From Astrocystis sublimbata (lineage: Eukaryota > Ascomycota > Sordariomycetes > Xylariales > Xylariaceae), in assembly GCA_022453515.1 (NCBI GenBank), contig JAJNNY010000002.1:620001-684000 (forward strand): a DNA stretch of 64,000 bases, written 5' to 3'. Both the position numbers and the translations under genes were made by a program. Below the pieces are notes generated by a model, which did not search any database, was not told where the DNA came from, and saw nothing but the letters and a program-made list of their open reading frames with translations. How positions within the stretch are numbered: position 1 is the first letter of the stretch; every line of letters begins with the position of its first letter. Of this stretch, positions 59,268 to 64,000 are shown one piece after another.

Positions 59268-61670
59268 CTAATCGTCCAACAGGCCTGTAGCAAGCGCCTC
59301 GTAATCCTCCAGTGTGTCTGGCTCATCTGTGATCTCGATAACCCTGTTCTTGCCCTTCCTGCCCTTCCTGCTCTTTTCATCGTCTTCTGAGTCGTCTTGG
59401 AACCACTTCTTCGCCTTCTTCCTCGGCCGACTGTCAAGCTCCGCTTCTCCATCAGAATCACTGCCGCCATCATGCACTCCGCCCGCAACAGGAAGAGAAG
59501 CCAAGAAGGCCAAGGGGTCCTCGCCATCGTCGGACGTCGCCAGTTGAGGTCCAGCAGTTGCCGACACCATGCCATCCTCCATGGCCTCGCGAGCCTTGCG
59601 CCGTTCCTTCTTCTCGCGCCGCTTCTCCTTCGCCAGCGCCTTGTCGTCGACGTCTGCCTCCTTGACCCTAACCGATTCACCCTCGACAAATCTCTGCCGT
59701 TGCGCCTCAGCGGAGCCGTCGCGCTGGAAGTCCTCCTCGCCCTGGATGCGGTAAGGATGCTGCGCCGTGCCTTCGTCGTCGAACACGATGTGGTCACCCT
59801 TGCCCTTGAATTTGAGCATCTGCTTCTTCGACTTCAACATCTTCTCCCTCCTCTTCGAGTCGACGATAAACGGCTCCTCGCCGCCTAGACCTTGTATGAT
59901 CTTGGTTCCCGATGGTAACGTCGCTTTGCCGTCGGCTGCTTCGTCCAGGTCGTCGCCCTCGATAACCCGCTTCACCGCCAAGAAGTCGTCTTCACTATCC
60001 TCTGCGGCCTTGTCGGCAGTGTCGCCGATCAGTTTGGTGTAATGATCAGTGAGCACATCCTGGTTAGTACGTTCAAACATCTTGTCCACTTTCGTCCGGA
60101 CCTTCTTCTTCTTCTCGGGGTCGAATTCGGAGTCCGAATCCGAGAGGGCAGCGCGAGACATATTCTTCAGCTTCTTCACATCTTGCCCCTTGTTGAAATT
60201 GATTATGGGCGCTCCCGGCAAACCCAGACTAGAGGCATACGCTTCCAGATCGAGTGATTTGAGATTGAAGACGTCTTTGTCCTTTTGGAGGTGTATTGAC
60301 CTGGCGTAAGATATGAAGGCTTTTGATGCCAGGTATTTTAATGCCGGGTCCTTGAAGACCATGCTCTGAACTGACTCATCGATAGCTTGCTTCTTATTCT
60401 CGCGCACATTGACTTTGTTGATGGGTATCTTCTTGGACTCGAGACGCTTCATCATGCCCTCCTCCTCGCTAGGGTCGAGGAAGAGGACAGCCTTTCCATC
60501 TTTATTAAATCGGGCGGTCCGACCCACCCGATGAATGTATGTGTCGACGTCTTCGGGCGCATCCACCTGGACGACCCAGTCCACTGAGGGGAAGTCCACT
60601 CCTCTGGCAACCACATCGGTGGCGAAAAGACACGCTTGTTTCGACGCAGCATAGCTAGACGTGATTTGCATTCTCTGGGCTTGTTTCTGGGCCCCTAACA
60701 GGTGGTACAGCGGTAGACCGGGCCGAAGATGTCTCATCGTCTCGAACGCAAATCTGACTTGCTTCCCCGACGAGAAGAAAACCAAGATCTTGCTCTTCAA
60801 GTTGGCCTTGATGAAACCGTATAGAGTATTGAGCTTAGAAGCGAGTGGCGTCACGAGGTAATGTTGCTGGAGGGATTCTGGCGTAGAGGCGGCGGCGCTT
60901 TCGTGTACTGCGATGTACTCGGGGTCTTTGAGGCTGAGTCTCGAGAGGTCGGACACTTTGCGTGACTGTGTGGCTGAGAAAAGTAAGGTCTGGCGTTCTT
61001 TGGGCAGGTGTTGGACAAGGGCGTCGACGGCGGTCTTGAATCCCATGTCCATTATCCGGTCGGCCTCGTCGAGCACAAGTATCTGCAAGTTGTCGACCTG
61101 AAGTCCCGAGGTGGAGTCGAGATGCTGTAACATGCGCCCCGGCGTGCATATCAATATGGACATGCGGCCCAGGCGCTCGGCCTCCTCCTTCAAGCTCTTG
61201 CCCCCTATCACCAGGCCGGCGGAGAAGGAGTGGTATCTCCCGATCTTGGTCAGGACCTGGAAGGTCTGGACTGCAAGTTCGCGCGTCGGCGATATGACGA
61301 GAGCACCCAAGCCGTCATACTCGGTCCAGCGCGCGCGATACAATCTCTCCAGCACAGGGACCAGGAAGGCAATGGTCTTGCCACTGCCAGTCTTGGCGGC
61401 GCCTAGTATGTCACGGCCCTTCAAGGCAGCTGGTATGGCATGGGCTTGGATTTCGGTCGGGGTTTGGAAGTGAGAGGATTCGATACCCGAGGCAGTCGGC
61501 GAGGAGAGGGGGAGGTTGGAGAACTTGGTGGTGTCGGCGGTCTTGGGGTCGAACTGGTCGACGGCGTCTTGGAGCTGGTCGAGCGAGACTTGCTCGCGCT
61601 TCCTCTTCAGAGATTTGGCATCTTGTTTTGGCTTCTGATGCGGCCGGCGCTTGTCCGTGCGAGCTGGCAT
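59268..61670 (-). CDS. DBP4: ATP-dependent RNA helicase Dbp4 (DEAD box)
   Basis: A single exon of 800 residues. All DEAD-box motifs are visible in order: Q motif [13 protein letters not shown], motif [10 protein letters not shown], Ia PTREL, GG, Ib TPGR, II DEAD, III SAT, then IV-VI with [10 protein letters not shown] and HRVGRTAR, within about residues 45-430. After the helicase core comes [20 protein letters not shown] and [11 protein letters not shown], the DUF4217-type extension of Dbp4. A charged tail with poly-Lys and acidic runs (about 520-800) follows. Dbp4/Hca4 works in the nucleolus on U14 snoRNA release during 18S rRNA maturation. The length fits fungal Dbp4, and the start gives a basic N-terminus. 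Confidence 0.97.
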   Translation of the reverse strand: MPARTDKRRPHQKPKQDAKSLKRKREQVSLDQLQDAVDQFDPKTADTTKFSNLPLSSPTASGIESSHFQTPTEIQAHAIPAALKGRDILGAAKTGSGKTIAFLVPVLERLYRARWTEYDGLGALVISPTRELAVQTFQVLTKIGRYHSFSAGLVIGGKSLKEEAERLGRMSILICTPGRMLQHLDSTSGLQVDNLQILVLDEADRIMDMGFKTAVDALVQHLPKERQTLLFSATQSRKVSDLSRLSLKDPEYIAVHESAAASTPESLQQHYLVTPLASKLNTLYGFIKANLKSKILVFFSSGKQVRFAFETMRHLRPGLPLYHLLGAQKQAQRMQITSSYAASKQACLFATDVVARGVDFPSVDWVVQVDAPEDVDTYIHRVGRTARFNKDGKAVLFLDPSEEEGMMKRLESKKIPINKVNVRENKKQAIDESVQSMVFKDPALKYLASKAFISYARSIHLQKDKDVFNLKSLDLEAYASSLGLPGAPIINFNKGQDVKKLKNMSRAALSDSDSEFDPEKKKKVRTKVDKMFERTNQDVLTDHYTKLIGDTADKAAEDSEDDFLAVKRVIEGDDLDEAADGKATLPSGTKIIQGLGGEEPFIVDSKRREKMLKSKKQMLKFKGKGDHIVFDDEGTAQHPYRIQGEEDFQRDGSAEAQRQRFVEGESVRVKEADVDDKALAKEKRREKKERRKAREAMEDGMVSATAGPQLATSDDGEDPLAFLASLPVAGGVHDGGSDSDGEAELDSRPRKKAKKWFQDDSEDDEKSRKGRKGKNRVIEITDEPDTLEDYEALATGLLDD

Positions 61671-62573
61671 CGAGAGGCTATGTATATGTAGGGAAGTATG
61701 TTATGTATGTATATGAGGATCGGTGGTGTCCGGGCAAGTAGGTGGAAATGCGACTTTGCGATGGGGTCTGCAAAGCGAGGTTGGGTCAAGATCAGGAAGT
61801 CGGTAATAGATCACAGATCAAGAGGTGCATCCATCTGGGCGGTAGGTATCGAGCATGCCTGCCTAGGTACGTACATTAGGTATGTTCTTGGATTCTGCCA
61901 GTCGAGAGTCAAAGTCAGTTTCGCGATCGATCAAAAAAATTACGGGCTGGCGGGGAGCTGATCTGCCGCATCGGGATCAGCACCAGCCTGAATTGAGCTA
62001 GACTGCTCGGGGTAGCGCGAAGATGGTCTCAGACCGCCTTCCTACTTTGGCCATACCTGTCTCTAGGTACATAGATACCTGCGCAGGCTCTCCATTGCTT
62101 CGCTAGGTATGTACCTAAGTAACCTACCAGTTGAAGGGAGTGGTCAGACAAGAACGAAAGGCACAGTGAAGCCTAGTTTTACGTACTTAGGCCCTGGGCA
62201 CACATCTAGCCCACACAGTAGATTCTCGTCCAATACATCCCACTTTCTACTCCGACCTTGTCTCTACCTACTTACCTGGCCCCTGGTAGATACATTGCTC
62301 CAGAGGCATCTGTCGATCTATCACACGCCGCGGGCGTTGAGTGCTCAGATACGCACCTGGGCAGTACAGCAGGTATTATAGAAGAAGAATTGGCGGTGGA
62401 GGTATCATCTTGTTGTTATTTAGTCATTCTTAAATCATCAGGCCAGGCTTCTTTCTTCATAAACAGCATTTTCTATCCAGACACTGCCCCAACCCTACCA
62501 ACCTGGAGGTAGGTAGGTAACTTTAGGTGCTCGCTCGCTCCAGAACATCCTTACTTAGTACGCCGGGTGCTTT
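61671..62573. other. Intergenic region with TACCTA motifs
   Basis: Upstream of Dbp4 and downstream of the GMC gene, both on the minus strand. Motif copies at 61862-61880, 62063-62130, 62262-62290 and 62500-62525. No gene recognised. Confidence 0.55.
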
Positions 62574-64000
62574 TTATAGTCGAGCCTTCTCTTGCAACGC
62601 TCCCGCCTCCTCGATGATGAGATCGGCCGCGCGCTCGGCACAGCCCAGAACCGACACCATCGGGTTGATGGACGGGATCGTCGGGAATATTCCGGCATCC
62701 ACAATGCGCAGGTTTTTGAAACCCCGTACCTTCAGCTTCTCGTTGACCACGGCTAGCTCATCCGTAGTCGTGTCGCCCATGCGCGTCGTTCCAGCTGGGT
62801 GGTAGACGGTGTGGGCCACCTTGCGTGCGTAGTAGCTTAGATCTTCGTCAGACTGCACGTTGGGGCCTGGTGCAATCTCCTTTTCGATCCAGTCCTTGAA
62901 TGGTGCCTGTTCAGCGACTTTGCGAGCCGCCCGCATTCCGTACACGAGCGTGGCGGCGTCGTAGCCCTCGGGGTCGGTGAAGTATCGGAAGTCGAGAGCC
63001 GGCTTGACTTTCGGATCTGCAGATGTGAGGTACAGTCGCCCCCGAGACCTTGGGCGTGGGATGTTGGGCGTCATGCAGAATGCATAGCCATCCTTGACGT
63101 CCGGGTATCCGAGGCGGAGAGTGTTGAGAGTGAAGGGAATCTGATAGCAGTGCATCATGACATCCGCAATATCGCCGTCCGGGAGCCCTCGAGGGTTGGC
63201 CGCCGACTTCTTGGCGCCTGCACCTGGAGCCTCACGCCGCAAGAAGATTCCGGCGTCCGAGTCCATGGTGGTCTGGTTTTGCGGTACAGGTTTCTTCAGC
63301 TGCCACATGATGATGCTTTCGGGATGGTCTTGCAGGTTCTCGCCCACACCCGGAATGTCACGGACGACAGGAATTCCTAGGGAAGTCAGCTGCTCCTTGG
63401 GACCCAACCCGGAGAGTAACATCAGCCGAGGCGTATCGACGGCTCCGGCGCAGAGAATCGTCTCCGACTTGGCCTTGAGAGCCCGGGCAGAGCCATCCTG
63501 AAGAGTGATATCCAAGCCGCTGACCTCGTCGCCGTTGACATTGATCTTCGATACCCAAGCGTTTGTCAAAATGGTCAAGTTCGGTCGCTTCTCATCACCT
63601 CGGAGAATAGGGTGAATGTAAGCCACAGATGCACTAGATCGTCGGCCGTCATCGGGGTTGTAGCTGACAGAGAAAAACCCGACTCCTGTCTTGAGCGATC
63701 CGGTATCCTCAATTGTCTTGTTGAAATTTTCGATGACTGGAATATCCAACGCCGTGCTGCACGAGTTGACCCAGTCCTTGCACAGCTGGTTCCGGTGTCT
63801 CGCGTGTACCGGCTGGATGGTGTTTCTCAGCCTGGTTAGGGACTTCATGAAAGTTTCATAAGTCCAACCTTTTGCTCCAAGTGATTGCCAGATGTCCAAG
63901 TCATACTTGAACGGCTTGAAGGAGATCAATGTGTTGTGTGATGAGCAACCTCCAAGGACCTTGGCACGCGAGTGTCGAATGAATGAGTTGCCTATGATAT
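62574..64000 (-). CDS. GMC oxidoreductase (choline-dehydrogenase-like), 5' end outside window
   Basis: The minus-strand frame is open from the right edge to a stop at 62574, giving at least 475 residues. The first codons in the window read HSRAKVLGGCSSHNTLISFK, the GMC signature that normally lies about 90-110 residues from the start, so roughly 100 residues with the FAD-binding GxGxxG motif are missing. Further blocks are ILCAGAVDTPRLMLLSGLGP (second GMC signature) and GVGENLQDHPE. The catalytic His lies in TVYHPAGTTRMG and the partner Asn in SINPMVSVLG near the C-terminus. Family members oxidise choline, glucose or aliphatic or aryl alcohols. The absence of a C-terminal extension and the motif wording favour the choline-dehydrogenase-like group; the substrate is unknown. 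No intron lies in the visible part. Confidence 0.9.
   Translation of the reverse strand, partial: IIGNSFIRHSRAKVLGGCSSHNTLISFKPFKYDLDIWQSLGAKGWTYETFMKSLTRLRNTIQPVHARHRNQLCKDWVNSCSTALDIPVIENFNKTIEDTGSLKTGVGFFSVSYNPDDGRRSSASVAYIHPILRGDEKRPNLTILTNAWVSKINVNGDEVSGLDITLQDGSARALKAKSETILCAGAVDTPRLMLLSGLGPKEQLTSLGIPVVRDIPGVGENLQDHPESIIMWQLKKPVPQNQTTMDSDAGIFLRREAPGAGAKKSAANPRGLPDGDIADVMMHCYQIPFTLNTLRLGYPDVKDGYAFCMTPNIPRPRSRGRLYLTSADPKVKPALDFRYFTDPEGYDAATLVYGMRAARKVAEQAPFKDWIEKEIAPGPNVQSDEDLSYYARKVAHTVYHPAGTTRMGDTTTDELAVVNEKLKVRGFKNLRIVDAGIFPTIPSINPMVSVLGCAERAADLIIEEAGALQEKARL

Overview
The window is nuclear DNA from a filamentous ascomycete, most likely a sordariomycete. The evidence is gene density (about 20 protein genes in 64 kb), very short introns of 47-80 nt with GTRNGY donors and CTAAC/CTGAC-like branch sites, and a gene set typical of Pezizomycotina: Mrp51, Bbc1, a GRAM-VASt lipid-transfer protein, cellobiose dehydrogenase, a 2EXR protein and a P450. 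Intergenic DNA is full of palindromic TACCTAGGTA-type motifs. I cannot name the species. Exon structures were worked out by hand from reading frames, splice sites and family motifs; every multi-exon gene listed joins into one open frame.

Layout, left to right. At 0-7 kb: the 5' part of an uncharacterised low-complexity protein, a pyrimidine 5'-nucleotidase, Mediator subunit 21, the mitochondrial Rrg7 and a small coiled-coil protein. At 7-14 kb, a more AT-rich stretch: a small membrane protein, a five-exon P450, tRNA-guanine transglycosylase and a 2EXR protein. At 15-26 kb, mostly housekeeping: a NECAP-type endocytic adaptor, mitoribosomal Mrp51, ribosomal protein eS17, an Rtr1/RPAP2 CTD phosphatase and the actin-patch protein Bbc1. 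At 28-36 kb: a Lam/Ltc-type sterol-transfer protein with an 825-nt intron and a MIT/coiled-coil protein that resembles Atg38/NRBF2.

At 36-43 kb lies the most accessory-looking part: a zinc-knuckle array protein split by an intron carrying a poly-C tract, 1.7 kb without genes containing an inverted repeat, and a 13-exon cellobiose dehydrogenase without a cellulose-binding module. At 44-64 kb: an Mpv17-family protein, a 1769-residue ankyrin/coiled-coil protein, UDP-glucose 4-epimerase, a SUN-domain nuclear-envelope protein, the ribosome-biogenesis helicase Dbp4 and the 3' part of a GMC oxidoreductase that leaves the window.

The genes do not form one pathway or an obvious biosynthetic cluster. 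I see no CRISPR array, rRNA, tRNA, intact transposon or viral gene. The best leads for new biology are the zinc-knuckle protein, the atypical P450 I-helix, the dispersed intergenic palindromes and several unusual introns (two GC-AG introns, stop-free 3n introns and a 14-nt microexon).
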